Part shown: piece by piece, positions 51,853-61,826 of the stretch
Position numbering within the stretch: position 1 is the stretch's first letter
How the letters are laid out: the number at the start of each line of letters is the position of its first letter
Assembly (NCBI RefSeq): GCF_014206945.1
Contig: NZ_JACHON010000002.1
Span: 287,115 to 351,114, forward strand
Direction: 5' to 3'
Length of the DNA stretch: 64,000 nucleotides
Origin: Gracilibacillus halotolerans
GTDB lineage: Bacteria; Bacillota; Bacilli; Bacillales; Amphibacillaceae
Position numbers and translations under genes: made by a program
Notes under the pieces: generated by a model
The model's database searches: none
Told to the model about the DNA's origin: nothing
Seen by the model: the letters and a program-made list of their open reading frames with translations, nothing else

Positions 51853-52539
51853 ATGATAGAAATGCAAGACGTATATATGACATATCCTAATGGGGTATCC
51901 GCTCTAAATGGTATCAATGTATCGATTGACCAGGGAGAATTTGTTTATCTCGTAGGTCCAAGTGGTGCAGGTAAATCGACATTCACAAAGATTATTTTCC
52001 GTGAAGAAGTACCTACAAAAGGTAAAGTCGTTGTGAATGATAAAGAAACATCTGAATTGAAGTGGAAAGACGTACCATATTTTAGACGTAATATCGGTGT
52101 TGTCTATCAAGATTTTAGACTATTACCGAAAATGACGGTATATGAAAATATTGCTTTTGCTTTAGAAGTAATCGAAGAAACACCAAAGAATATTAGAAAA
52201 CGTGTTATGGCAGTGCTTGACCAAGTCGGTTTAAAAAACAAGGCTAGATTTATTCCGGACGAGCTCTCTGGTGGGGAACAGCAAAGGGTAGCGATTGCGA
52301 GAGCTATAATCAATCATCCGGGAGTACTTATTGCTGATGAACCAACAGGTAACCTTGATCCAGAAACATCTTGGGAAATCATGCACATATTAGAAGAAAT
52401 TAACGCGAAAGGAACAACGATCATCATGGCAACACACAGCAAAGAAATCGTAAACACCGTGAAAAAGCGCGTTATTGCAATAGAAGATGGCGTTATAGTT
52501 CGAGACGAGCGCCGAGGAGAATATGGTTATGAAATTTAG
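51853..52539 (+). CDS. ftsE: Cell division ATP-binding protein FtsE
   Basis: A 228-residue ABC ATPase. Walker A is GPSGAGKSTFTK, Q-loop VYQDFRLLPKMTVYENIAF, signature LSGGEQQRVAIARAI, Walker B LIADEPTGNLDP, and H-loop MATHS. With FtsX it controls a periplasmic-side peptidoglycan hydrolase rather than transporting a solute. ftsX overlaps its 3' end. Confidence 0.96.
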   Translation: MIEMQDVYMTYPNGVSALNGINVSIDQGEFVYLVGPSGAGKSTFTKIIFREEVPTKGKVVVNDKETSELKWKDVPYFRRNIGVVYQDFRLLPKMTVYENIAFALEVIEETPKNIRKRVMAVLDQVGLKNKARFIPDELSGGEQQRVAIARAIINHPGVLIADEPTGNLDPETSWEIMHILEEINAKGTTIIMATHSKEIVNTVKKRVIAIEDGVIVRDERRGEYGYEI

Positions 52540-53422
52540 AACGTTAAAGAGACACTTTAAAGAAGGTATTAAAAACACGTTACGTAATGGTTGGATGACA
52601 GTTGCCTCGGTCGGTGCAGTAACTACTACATTAATCCTCGTTAGTGTATTTTTAGTAGTTATGCTAAACATCAATCATATCGCAGATGGCCTTGAAAATG
52701 ATGTAGAAATTAAAGTATTAATAGACTTCACTGCAGAACAAGCAGATAAAGATAATTTAGAGCAAGAAATCAGAGGATTACAAGGCATAGACTCAATTGA
52801 ATATTCTACAAAAGAAGAAGAATTAAAAAAATTAATGGAGAGCATGGGGGAACAGGGAGGCGATTGGGCCTTATATGAACAGGACAACCCTTTAAATGAT
52901 GCTTTTATTATTAAAGCAGAAAACCCACATGACACGGGTAGTATTGCTGCAGAGATCGAGCAGATGGATCATATCTATCGAGTGAATTATGGACAAGATT
53001 ATGTAGATATCTTATTCACTTTTAACCAATACGTGCGAAACATTGGAATGGTATTAATCGCAGCACTAGTATTTACCGCTATTTTCTTAATTTCGAATAC
53101 AATCAAAATTACGATATTAGCACGTGAAAAAGAAATTGGCATTATGAAACTTGTTGGAGCGACAAATAGCTTTATAAGATGGCCATTCTTTGTAGAAGGA
53201 ATGCTGCTAGGAGTATTAGGAAGTTTACTTCCAATCATTATAGTCCTTACCGGCTATTATTTTCTCACTCAAAACGTTGAAATGTTGCAACGCTTCTCAT
53301 TTGTTCAGCTATTACCGTTTTATCCATTTGCATTCCAAATAGCTGGCCTCATCATTGGTATCGGAGTAGTCATTGGTGTTTGGGGAAGTTTGATGAGTGT
53401 TCGCAAGTTTTTACGAGTATAA
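52529..53422 (+). CDS. ftsX: Cell division permease-like protein FtsX
   Basis: A 297-residue membrane partner of FtsE. An N-terminal helix (TVASVGAVTTTLILVSVFLVVML) is followed by an extracellular domain (about 50-165) and three C-terminal helices with ISNTIKITILAREKEIGIMKLVGATNSFIRWPF. The extracellular loop binds and activates a cell-wall hydrolase. ATG 52529 has GAGGAGA at better spacing than ATG 52523. Confidence 0.95.
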   Translation: MKFRTLKRHFKEGIKNTLRNGWMTVASVGAVTTTLILVSVFLVVMLNINHIADGLENDVEIKVLIDFTAEQADKDNLEQEIRGLQGIDSIEYSTKEEELKKLMESMGEQGGDWALYEQDNPLNDAFIIKAENPHDTGSIAAEIEQMDHIYRVNYGQDYVDILFTFNQYVRNIGMVLIAALVFTAIFLISNTIKITILAREKEIGIMKLVGATNSFIRWPFFVEGMLLGVLGSLLPIIIVLTGYYFLTQNVEMLQRFSFVQLLPFYPFAFQIAGLIIGIGVVIGVWGSLMSVRKFLRV

Positions 53423-53478
53423 AAAATGACAACTTAGAAGAAATAGTACATGGAAACAGTTAGGAGAGGGGAACGAGA

Positions 53479-54864
53479 ATGAAACGATTGTCTCTTAGTC
53501 TAGTATTGCTAGTAGCAATAACAATGATTTTTACATCAAATCCTACATTAGTTGATGCGGCATCTTTAAATAGTAAAATTAATGATTTACAAAAGGAAAA
53601 AGAAAAAGTAAGTAAAGAAAAATCAAGCGTAAGTAACAAGGTTAATGATACAGAAAAGAAAATGGAAGAAAATAAAGCACAACAAAATGAAACAAAGAAT
53701 GAAATTAGTGAACTAGATAGTAACCTTGCTTCCTTACAAGAGCAATTAAAACAAAAAGAAAATGAAATTCAAACAACGAATAATAACATAGCAAAAACTG
53801 AAGAGGAAATTAAACAAGCTGAAGATGAGATTGAAGCATTGAAAGAAGAAATTAAACAGCTTGAAGAAGAAATCGTAGAATTAGAGCAAAAGATTGAAGA
53901 AAGAGGGGAACTACTGAAAGGTAGACTTCGCTCGATTCAGCAATCTGGTGGTAGTATTAAATACTTAGAAGTAATTTTAGGAGCGCAAAGTTTTGGAGAT
54001 TTCATAAATCGTGCTACGGCTGTAAATCAGATAATGAACTCTGATAAAACGATTATGGAAGAACAAGAAGCAGATAAAAAGCAAGTAGAGGAAAATAAAA
54101 AAGTAGTAGAAGAAAGTAAGCAAGAAGTAGAAAAACAACATGCTAGTTTACAAGAAAATAAAAAGCAACTAGAAGGTGAACGTGCTAACCTTGTAGCACA
54201 AAAGCAAGATCTGAATAACATTCAAGCTGAGCTAGACAAACAGCGAAGTGAAAAGCAGTCATTAATGGCTAATTTAGAAGAAGAACAAGAACAATTAGAA
54301 GAAATTAAATTATCTGCTCAAGAAGAGCAACAGCTAATCAATGCACACTTAGCAAGCTTAGAGAAGGCAATTGCTCAGGCAGAAGCTGAGAAGAACAAAG
54401 TAGAACAGTATTCTAATAATCAAAGTAAGGGATCTACTGCGTCATCAGGTGGTGGATCTGGTAAATTTATATATCCGACAAGTGGGCCAGTTACATCTCA
54501 CTTTAATCCAAATAGGTTACACCCAATTCATAATGTAATTCGTCCACATAATGGTACAGACTTTGGAAGAAGAAGTAGTGCGGATTCTGTAATCAAAGCA
54601 ACTGCGAGTGGGGTAGTTTCGTTTTCTGGCTGGATGGGTGGATACGGAAACACAATAATGATTACTCATGTTATTGACGGAAAAACATATACATCGTTAT
54701 ATGCGCATTTAAGAAGTAGATCTGTGAGTAGAGGACAATCTGTATCTCAAGGTCAACAAATAGGTGTAATGGGTACGACAGGTTCTTCTACAGGAGTACA
54801 CTTACACTTTGAGATTCACCCAGGTGGATATAAAAATCCTGCAAACCCACTTAACTATTTATAA
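53479..54864 (+). CDS. Secreted M23 peptidoglycan hydrolase with coiled coil (probable FtsEX effector)
   Basis: A 461-residue protein. The signal peptide (MKRLSLSLVLLVAITMIFTS...VDA) is followed by two long coiled-coil regions (about 28-135 and 185-305), a Ser/Gly linker, and a C-terminal LytM domain. The metal and catalytic residues appear intact: PHNGTDFG (HxxxD), LYAHLRS and VHLHFEI (HxH), so it is likely an active endopeptidase rather than a degenerate EnvC. Coiled coil plus LytM next to ftsEX fits an FtsX-controlled hydrolase. A terminator follows. Confidence 0.92.
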   Translation: MKRLSLSLVLLVAITMIFTSNPTLVDAASLNSKINDLQKEKEKVSKEKSSVSNKVNDTEKKMEENKAQQNETKNEISELDSNLASLQEQLKQKENEIQTTNNNIAKTEEEIKQAEDEIEALKEEIKQLEEEIVELEQKIEERGELLKGRLRSIQQSGGSIKYLEVILGAQSFGDFINRATAVNQIMNSDKTIMEEQEADKKQVEENKKVVEESKQEVEKQHASLQENKKQLEGERANLVAQKQDLNNIQAELDKQRSEKQSLMANLEEEQEQLEEIKLSAQEEQQLINAHLASLEKAIAQAEAEKNKVEQYSNNQSKGSTASSGGGSGKFIYPTSGPVTSHFNPNRLHPIHNVIRPHNGTDFGRRSSADSVIKATASGVVSFSGWMGGYGNTIMITHVIDGKTYTSLYAHLRSRSVSRGQSVSQGQQIGVMGTTGSSTGVHLHFEIHPGGYKNPANPLNYL

Positions 54865-54881
54865 AATACACTGAGAACAAT

Positions 54882-54919
54882 AAAAAAGGCATCACATAAT
54901 TGCTTGTGATGTCTTTTTT
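54882..54919 (+). terminator. Rho-independent terminator after the M23 hydrolase gene
   Basis: AAAAAAGGCATCACA pairs with TGTGATGTCTTTTTT (one mismatch), eight-base loop. Confidence 0.9.
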
Positions 54920-55004
54920 CTGTTATTGTATTATATAATGAATTATACAGTAAAAAAGTTTCTCAAAAACAAACTTGATTTTCAAAGGACTTTGAGGTGG
55001 CGGA

Positions 55005-56483
55005 ATGAAAAAGAGATATGGAGTTATCGCATTAATTCTAGGGGTTTTACTAGGAACAGCCGGAACATTTGTTGGGATGATATTTTTCTCAAATAATGGG
55101 GATAGCGCAGATGGTGAGTCTAATATACAAGAGAGACTCCTTGACCAAATTATGAGCCAACAAACTAATATTGAAGACAATTTAGGTGATATGACGAAGG
55201 TGCTAGAAGCCTATACGTTAATTCAGGACATGTATGTGGAAGATGTAGAAGACAAACAATTAATCGAGGGAGCGATTCAAGGGATGCTCCTCTCACTAGA
55301 AGATCCGTACAGTGTTTATCTTGATCAAGAAGCGATGGAAGAATTTAATCAGCAAATCGAATCTTCTTTTGAAGGTATTGGTGCAGAAGTTTCAATGGTG
55401 AATGGTAATGTAACAATTGTTTCACCAATCAAAGATTCACCAGCGGAAAAAGTAGGACTTAGCCCAAATGATCAGGTCCTTACAGTGGATGGAGAAAGCT
55501 TAGAAGGATTAAGTTTGCAAGAAGCTGTGAACAAAATACGCGGTGAAAAAGGATCAGAGGTAACATTGGAAATCAGGAGACCAGGTGTTGACGAACCGCT
55601 ACAAGTGAACATCGTTCGTGACTCCATCCCAGTGGAAACCGTATATGTAGATACAGTAGAACAGAACGGCAAAAAAATTGGTATCATTGAACTTACCTCG
55701 TTTTCAGAGACAACAGCAGAGGAAATGAAAGAAGAGCTAGAGAAAATGGAAAACGATGGGATTGAAGGACTTGTAATAGATGTTAGAGGAAATCCGGGCG
55801 GCCTATTACCAGCAGCCGAAGGAATTTTGGAACAGTTCATACCTAAAGATAAACCGATTCTGCAAATGGAAGACGAGAACGGTAAGAAGACTCGTTATTT
55901 CTCTAATCTAAGTGACCCAAAAGACTATCCAGTTGCGGTTCTAATCAATGAGGGGAGCGCGTCAGCATCAGAGATATTGGCAATTTCCTTAAAAGAAGCA
56001 TTGGATTATGAAATAGTAGGGGAAACAACATTTGGAAAAGGAACGGTTCAACAAACTTTACCAATGGGAGATGGAAGTACGATTAAGCTTACCCGTTACA
56101 AGTGGCTTTCGTCAGATGGTACTTTTATCGATGGTAAAGGGGTAGAGCCTACAGTTGAACAAAAAATGCCTGAGTACTATTATACACACCCAATTCAAAT
56201 AGAAGAAGATCAGGTGTTTGCGTTTAATGAAACAAATCCACAAATTAAAAATATTCAAACGATGTTGGATGGATTAGGTTATGATGTAGGAAGAACAGAC
56301 GGCTACTATAACAAAGAGACAGAGGAAGCTGTAAAAGAATTCCAAGAAGAACACGATTTGTCCGTTAGTGGAGAAATAGATAAAACAACAGCGGAAGTAA
56401 TTGAAACACAAATTCGTGAAAGAATTCGTGAAGGAGAAGACGATCTCCAAAAAGAAAAAGCAATTGAAATCTTAACGAAATAA
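55005..56483 (+). CDS. ctpB: Carboxy-terminal processing protease CtpB (S41)
   Basis: A 492-residue secreted serine protease with an N-terminal membrane anchor (YGVIALILGVLLGTAGTFVGMIFF). A PDZ domain (about 105-185; GIGAEVSMVNGNVTIVSPIKDSPAEKVGL) precedes the S41 core. There DVRGNPGGLLPAAEGIL, INEGSASASEILA (catalytic Ser) and TFGKGTVQ (catalytic Lys) are intact. A C-terminal peptidoglycan-binding domain (about 405-470; IKNIQTMLDGLGYDVGRTDGYY) follows. In Bacillus CtpB processes SpoIVFA during sporulation. Confidence 0.95.
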   Translation: MKKRYGVIALILGVLLGTAGTFVGMIFFSNNGDSADGESNIQERLLDQIMSQQTNIEDNLGDMTKVLEAYTLIQDMYVEDVEDKQLIEGAIQGMLLSLEDPYSVYLDQEAMEEFNQQIESSFEGIGAEVSMVNGNVTIVSPIKDSPAEKVGLSPNDQVLTVDGESLEGLSLQEAVNKIRGEKGSEVTLEIRRPGVDEPLQVNIVRDSIPVETVYVDTVEQNGKKIGIIELTSFSETTAEEMKEELEKMENDGIEGLVIDVRGNPGGLLPAAEGILEQFIPKDKPILQMEDENGKKTRYFSNLSDPKDYPVAVLINEGSASASEILAISLKEALDYEIVGETTFGKGTVQQTLPMGDGSTIKLTRYKWLSSDGTFIDGKGVEPTVEQKMPEYYYTHPIQIEEDQVFAFNETNPQIKNIQTMLDGLGYDVGRTDGYYNKETEEAVKEFQEEHDLSVSGEIDKTTAEVIETQIRERIREGEDDLQKEKAIEILTK

Positions 56484-56488
56484 GGATT

Positions 56489-56525
56489 AACCAGCATGCC
56501 AATAAAGGTAATGCTGGTTTTTTTA
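56489..56525 (+). terminator. Rho-independent terminator after ctpB
   Basis: AACCAGCAT pairs with ATGCTGGTT, 13-base loop, seven T. Confidence 0.9.
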
Positions 56526-56664
56526 ATAGAAAGTATAGCTCTTGTGAAAGCTTCTTATAAGTAGGAATTAATGTACCATATATCTTTTAACTTAAAATAG
56601 TAGTCAAATAAACGTTTTTCTAGCATAATAGAGTAAACGCTAAATGTCGGGAAGGAGATTCAAG

Positions 56665-57888
56665 ATGGAATGGTTGTCTGAAATAGGCTTAGCTTTACTT
56701 AGAATATTCCTTCAGCCTTACGTATACATATTTCTTGCTTTGGTTTGGTTAAGTGGTTACATAAGAATAAAGAAGGATCGTCAAAGTTTCCAAGTGAAAG
56801 TTTTTCCGTATTTTAAAGAGACGACAGGAACATGGTCTGTTGCGATTATCTCAGGAATAATTATCTCCTTATTGTCGGTTGCTGCAGGATTCATATTGCC
56901 TTTATATGTCGTAATCTTTATTGGCTTACTACTATTTGTTAGCTTCCTTATTAATAGCTTTGGGTGGTTATCACCAGGATATATTCTACCGTTTGCAGCA
57001 CTCACTATTTTCTTTGTAAATGAATATGGGGAAAATTATTTATCTGAATTTTTATTGAGCGCTTTTGAACAAGTAGATTTAAGCTTATTAGCTATTTTAA
57101 TGAGTCTCCTATTATTTTCAGAAGCTTGGCTTATTAGAAGAGGTAAGGGAATCGATAGTTTTCCAGAATTAAAGAAAAGTAAACGAGGAAAGTATGTTGG
57201 ACAACATCGATTAAAAAAGATAACCATTATTCCTTTTTTTGTCCTTCTCCCGGCAGGATTGCTTGAACCGATTATGCCATGGTGGCCCTTGTTAGAAGTT
57301 GGGGGAGAATCGTTCGGTTTAATTCTTATTCCTTATGTACTCGGGTTTGAATATAAAATTAAAAGTATGCTCACAAGTGCTGCAAGTAAACAGCTAGCCG
57401 CACAACATTTTCGGTTGGCATTCTTAGTTCTAGCAGCTGGAGTAACGGGGTATTTTTATCCAATCAGTACGTTAATTGCTTTTATTCTCGCTTTTCTAGG
57501 TAAAGAGTTTATCCATTTCTTATTCAAATTAAGAGATGAGAGAGCCCCGATGTATTTTCAGCCAGGATCAAAGGGAGTTCAGGTTTTAGGAGTCCTACCT
57601 AATTCGCCGGCAGTTGATCTCGGCCTCTTACCTGGAGAAAGAATTATTAGCGTTAACGACTTAACGGTAGATAGTGAAGAAGAGTTTTACCATGCTGTTA
57701 GCAAAAGCCGTGCCTCGTGTAAATTGACTGTGGAGGATTTGAATGGAGAGCTACGATTTGCACGAAGAGCGTTATACGAAGGAGAGCATCATGAACTAGG
57801 TGTGCTATTTATTAAAGATGGCTCCTTTTATCATCGATTAGAAAACTTTTATGAAGAAGAACAAGTTACAGATGTTCCAGATAAATAA
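56665..57888 (+). CDS. minJ: Division topology protein MinJ-like (PDZ membrane protein)
   Basis: A 407-residue protein with about eight membrane helices (residues 15-300) and a C-terminal PDZ domain (GVQVLGVLPNSPAVDLGLLPGERIISVNDLTV). The layout, length and position after ctpB match B. subtilis MinJ, which links DivIVA to MinD. swrA and uvrBA, neighbours in B. subtilis, are absent here. ATG 56665 follows GGAAGGAG; the upstream ATG 56644 would place the RBS inside the gene. Confidence 0.88.
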   Translation: MEWLSEIGLALLRIFLQPYVYIFLALVWLSGYIRIKKDRQSFQVKVFPYFKETTGTWSVAIISGIIISLLSVAAGFILPLYVVIFIGLLLFVSFLINSFGWLSPGYILPFAALTIFFVNEYGENYLSEFLLSAFEQVDLSLLAILMSLLLFSEAWLIRRGKGIDSFPELKKSKRGKYVGQHRLKKITIIPFFVLLPAGLLEPIMPWWPLLEVGGESFGLILIPYVLGFEYKIKSMLTSAASKQLAAQHFRLAFLVLAAGVTGYFYPISTLIAFILAFLGKEFIHFLFKLRDERAPMYFQPGSKGVQVLGVLPNSPAVDLGLLPGERIISVNDLTVDSEEEFYHAVSKSRASCKLTVEDLNGELRFARRALYEGEHHELGVLFIKDGSFYHRLENFYEEEQVTDVPDK

Positions 57889-57900
57889 CTAAACATGTGT

Positions 57901-58365
57901 GACAGTCCATAGAGCAGTAGCGACGGTAGATAGAAGGAAACGACAGTCCATAGAGCAGTAACGACGGTAGATAGAAGGAAACGACAGTCCATAGAGCAGT
58001 AGCGACGGTAGATAGAAGGAAACGACAGTCCATAGAGCAGTAGCGACGGTAGATAGAAGGAAACGACAGTCCATAGAGCACCCATGACTCGCGATAGGAA
58101 GGATTCACTCAGGATAGAGCACGCATGACTCGCGATAGGACGGATCCACCCAAGATAAAGCACCCATGACTCGCGATAGGACGGATCCACTCAGGATAGA
58201 GCACGCTCGATTCGCGATAGGACGAATCCACTCAGGATAGAGCACGCGCGACTCGCGATAGGACGAATCCACTCAAGATAGAGCACGCTCGACTCGAGAT
58301 AGGACGAATCCACTCAGGATAGAGCACGCTCGACTCACGATAGGACAGATCCAAGATCCACTCAC
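57901..58365. repeat. Phased intergenic array, family II (about 22 cores)
   Basis: Core SAC-N5-ATAG. Starts run 57901, 57922, 57942, 57963, 57983, 58004, 58024, 58045, 58065 (GACAGTCCATAG / GACGGTAGATAG), then 58086, 58106, 58127, 58147, 58168, 58188, 58209, 58229, 58250, 58270, 58291, 58311, 58332 (GACTCGCGATAG / CACTCAGGATAG). Spacing alternates 21 and 20 bp throughout, even across the switch of sub-type at 58086. It fills the convergent gap between minJ and the helicase gene. Short minus-strand ORFs inside are products of the repetition. Confidence 0.92.
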
Positions 58366-58399
58366 ATATCATCTGTTGAGTAACCTCACAAACACAAAT

Positions 58400-58436
58400 A
58401 AATCCCCGTTCAGTCAATCGACGGAAACGGGGATTT
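58400..58436 (-). terminator. Terminator of the helicase gene
   Basis: AAATCCCCGTT/AACGGGGATTT stem with a 15-base loop, just after the minus-strand stop codon. The T tract is weak. Confidence 0.7.
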
Positions 58437-58454
58437 ATACTATCTATTTTTTTC

Positions 58455-61400
58455 TTACTCCGCAACTTTCTTCTCATCTAGTTGAATAATTTCTCTAATT
58501 TCTTTTTCAGACAGAGTAGAAAGGAGCGTTTCACCAGGCTGAATAATCTGATCAACCAATTCTCGCTTTTTCTGCTGAAGCTGATATATTTTTTCCTCAA
58601 TGGTTCCTTCTGATATCATGCGAATAACTTGCACCACTTTTTTCTGACCGATTCGGTGTGCACGACCCGCAGCTTGTTCTTCCACAGCAGGATTCCACCA
58701 TAAATCATAGAGTATAACTGTATCTGCGCCTGTTAAGTTGAGTCCAGTACCTCCTGCTTTTAAAGAGATAAGGAAAAAGTCTTTCTCTCCACTATTAAAG
58801 GCGTCAGCCATATCCATTCGATCTTTTGAAGGAGTAGAGCCATCAAGATAAAATACGTTATAGCCTTCATCCTCTAATTTATCCTTTAGTAGTGATAGCA
58901 TCGTCGAAAACTGTGAAAAGATTAGCGCTCGACTTCCACTAGTCTTCAATTCTGCAACAAGTTCTAACAGCTGTTCTAGCTTTCCAGACGTTCCCCCGTA
59001 ATTATCGATAAACAGATTAGGGTGACAGCATATTTGTCGCAATCGTGTTAACCCGGCTAAAATTTGTAGCTTTCCACGTTCAAATCCTTTTTCTTGAATC
59101 GTTACATCTAACTCGTCACGAATTCTTTGTGTATATCCTACATAGAGCTCTTTTTGTTGTTTCGTTAACTCGGAATATTGAACGGTCTCAATCTTTTCAG
59201 GAAGCTCGTGTAGAACATCTCTTTTAATCCGTCGCAAGATAAATGGTCGAGTAATTTTAGCAATATAAGATGGGTCATAATTCGTAAACTCCTTTTTATT
59301 ACCAAACAATCCAGGAGAAATTGTATAGAAAATCGACCATAATTCATCAAGTTTATTTTCAATAGGCGTTCCACTTAACGCAAAAAATTGCCTTGCATGG
59401 AGTGAGCGAATCGACTTCGCAGTTAAAGTTAAATGATTTTTAATTGCTTGTGCTTCATCTAATACAATACAATCAAACACAATATCCTCATACAAATCTG
59501 TATCCTTTCGAATCGTAGGATAAGATGTAATCAGAACTTCAGCTTCTTTACTATTTTCAACAAGTGTACGACGTTCTGGCTTAGAACCAGATATAACTTG
59601 CACGTTTAAAGAAGGAGAAAATTTTTCAATTTCTTTTTTCCAATTGTAAAGCAACGAACTTGGAGCTACGACTAGTGCTTGATACGGTCCATTTTTTGCA
59701 TTAGCTTCTGACAATAGATAACTAATGGTTTGAAGTGTCTTTCCAAGTCCCATATCATCGGCTAAAATTCCACCTAAGTGATAATGAGATAAAGTCTTCA
59801 TCCATTGATATCCAGTTACTTGATAATCGCGCATATCTGCATTCAAATTGGCGGGAAGCTCGAATTCTAAGCTAGCTGGATCTTTTAATTGCTCCAACAT
59901 TTTCCTAAATGTATTCGTGTAATGATGGCGAGCAGCATCTAATAAATCCTCAACTTGAAAACTTCTTGCAGCAGGAACTTTCATTTGACCATTAACCAAG
60001 TGATCCGCGTTTAAGGCAAGTGTCTTCTGAAGTTGTCGGATTGTATCAAACGTTTCACCTTCTAGCTTCACTAATGGACCTTCTTGTAATCGGTAATAAC
60101 GTCTTTTTTCGGTAATCGCTCGGAAAATTTCGTGAATTTCTTCTTGCGATATACCCTCCATACTAAACTGAATATCGAGCATACCTTCTGATTCCACATA
60201 ATCAACATTAGAGTTAATATGGATCGGTTTATCGGTTAATAGACGTTGAACAGAGTCAGAGATGAAGATTTCAGCATACTGGTTTACTTCATTAATTCGA
60301 TCAAAAAGAAATTCATAGATTGCTTCATCACTAAATAATTGCATGCTACCATTTATCTCAATAAAATGCATATCTTGTAGCAATTGAATAATATGTTCTT
60401 CCTCTGTTGTCTTTCGCCTTACGATTTCTGATGAATTCTTTTTACCAGTTAAAGCGTGAATCACAGTCTCACCGTAATGGAATTCAACGGACGCTTGCAA
60501 AATTTCGTCTACTTCATGTAAATATATTTTTATTTGTAACGGTTCATGGTTAATTTGCTTTGTCATCCGTTCTGTCATGTCTATTTTACCTACTTGCTCC
60601 ATAAAAGGCATGACATCGTGTGAAAAATTATCCATTTCTTGTGGTGCGATAATGTGTTTTCGTTTATCCCGGAATGGAAGAACCCGCATTAATCTTTCTA
60701 ATATTTGGTTCTGATTTTCGGTCAATTGAAAAAATGTGTCTTCCAGCAATAAATACCTGTAGCTAGACAATAAAATATAATCGGATAAATCCGCAAATTC
60801 GAAGCTATATACATTACTGGATGGGTGAAAGTCTAATTGAAAATCTAATTGATCGGTTAATTCTTTCATCTTTATCGTTGAGCTTTGTGTATAGTTGTTT
60901 TTAAAGATAAAGTCTGTATGCTGTAATTTTTCTAATAGCTTATCACTCACAACAGGTGGTACGAGTAAAGCACGAGGATTATCTAATCTACCGAAATACG
61001 TATGACCGAATAAGTTTTCCTGTGTTTGACACATGAGTAGTAATTCAACCATGTCACGATCTTCTTTAGGAAAAAGGTGAGTGGAAGGCTCATATGTGAA
61101 GGACTGATTTACTCGGTAGTCTTCCTGCTTTTGAAAAGCCTTAAGGAACTCACGGATATCACGAATAATATATGGTCTATGTTCACCAATACGCATTTCA
61201 ATCGATAAGGCATTTTTTGGTGAGCCAGTAACTTCTAAAAGGTACTCAACCTTTAGCATTGATTTTGCTTTCACTGAATGATTATTTCGTCGTCGAAAGC
61301 TATATAAAAGTTGTTTCGCAAATAAATCTGTTTCTTGCTCGATTGGCGCATTCTTTGTTTTATCTACTGCAAAACGTTTATTGGATTGTACAGAGTCGTC

Positions 61401-61679
61401 AGAAATAGCTAGTAAGACAGCGGCAATATGTTTACACGTTGAATGGCTTGCATAGGCAGGGCAACTACACGTCGTATCCATCGTCCCATCCTCATGCAGG
61501 TAGGCCCATACCGTATATATTTTTGTACCTTTAACTAATCCACGCCATGCATTGGTTTGTGGATTGAAGGAAAGCCCGTAGACTTTTTTATTATTAAAGT
61601 ATCGCTGACCTCTATCAAAGAAGGTCTGGCCAGTAAGCTCACGTATATATTCACGGCTGAGTCGTACATGTTGCAACAA
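58455..61679 (-). CDS. SNF2-family DEAD/DEAH helicase with SWIM zinc finger
   Basis: A 1,074-residue Swi2/Snf2 ATPase. The N-terminal SWIM finger reads CSCPAYASHSTCKHIAAVLL (residues about 70-90), then a large middle SNF2-associated region. The ATPase core has DDMGLGKTLQT (Walker A), VLDEAQAIKN (DEAQ box), ALSGTPIENKLDELWSI, and the helicase C lobe LISLKAGGTGLNLTGADTV and GRAHRIGQ. It should translocate on double-stranded DNA; the bacterial role is unclear. The TTG start is preceded by AAGGATGGG. It is divergent from prfC. Confidence 0.93.
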   Translation of the reverse strand: MLQHVRLSREYIRELTGQTFFDRGQRYFNNKKVYGLSFNPQTNAWRGLVKGTKIYTVWAYLHEDGTMDTTCSCPAYASHSTCKHIAAVLLAISDDSVQSNKRFAVDKTKNAPIEQETDLFAKQLLYSFRRRNNHSVKAKSMLKVEYLLEVTGSPKNALSIEMRIGEHRPYIIRDIREFLKAFQKQEDYRVNQSFTYEPSTHLFPKEDRDMVELLLMCQTQENLFGHTYFGRLDNPRALLVPPVVSDKLLEKLQHTDFIFKNNYTQSSTIKMKELTDQLDFQLDFHPSSNVYSFEFADLSDYILLSSYRYLLLEDTFFQLTENQNQILERLMRVLPFRDKRKHIIAPQEMDNFSHDVMPFMEQVGKIDMTERMTKQINHEPLQIKIYLHEVDEILQASVEFHYGETVIHALTGKKNSSEIVRRKTTEEEHIIQLLQDMHFIEINGSMQLFSDEAIYEFLFDRINEVNQYAEIFISDSVQRLLTDKPIHINSNVDYVESEGMLDIQFSMEGISQEEIHEIFRAITEKRRYYRLQEGPLVKLEGETFDTIRQLQKTLALNADHLVNGQMKVPAARSFQVEDLLDAARHHYTNTFRKMLEQLKDPASLEFELPANLNADMRDYQVTGYQWMKTLSHYHLGGILADDMGLGKTLQTISYLLSEANAKNGPYQALVVAPSSLLYNWKKEIEKFSPSLNVQVISGSKPERRTLVENSKEAEVLITSYPTIRKDTDLYEDIVFDCIVLDEAQAIKNHLTLTAKSIRSLHARQFFALSGTPIENKLDELWSIFYTISPGLFGNKKEFTNYDPSYIAKITRPFILRRIKRDVLHELPEKIETVQYSELTKQQKELYVGYTQRIRDELDVTIQEKGFERGKLQILAGLTRLRQICCHPNLFIDNYGGTSGKLEQLLELVAELKTSGSRALIFSQFSTMLSLLKDKLEDEGYNVFYLDGSTPSKDRMDMADAFNSGEKDFFLISLKAGGTGLNLTGADTVILYDLWWNPAVEEQAAGRAHRIGQKKVVQVIRMISEGTIEEKIYQLQQKKRELVDQIIQPGETLLSTLSEKEIREIIQLDEKKVAE

Positions 61680-61826
61680 TATCCCATCCTTCGAACGATC
61701 ATAGTTTTTTCCATTTCTCCATTATAACAGAAACAGACGTTATTTCCATCCCGTTTGACTTTTCGCTTATAAACTGCTATTTTTAGCAAAGATTCTATGA
61801 AGTTATGATAAAGGCAGGGAAACCGC

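Noticed and set aside
57849..58190. Minus-strand ORFs of 60-113 residues with repeated SFYLPSLLLYGLS phrases
   Set aside because: They are read-through of the 41-bp repeat array, overlap each other in two frames and the minJ end, and lack RBSs.
58081..58365. Transcription terminator cluster
   Set aside because: The repeat cores are not strong stem-loops with T tracts; a separate terminator for the helicase lies at 58400-58436.
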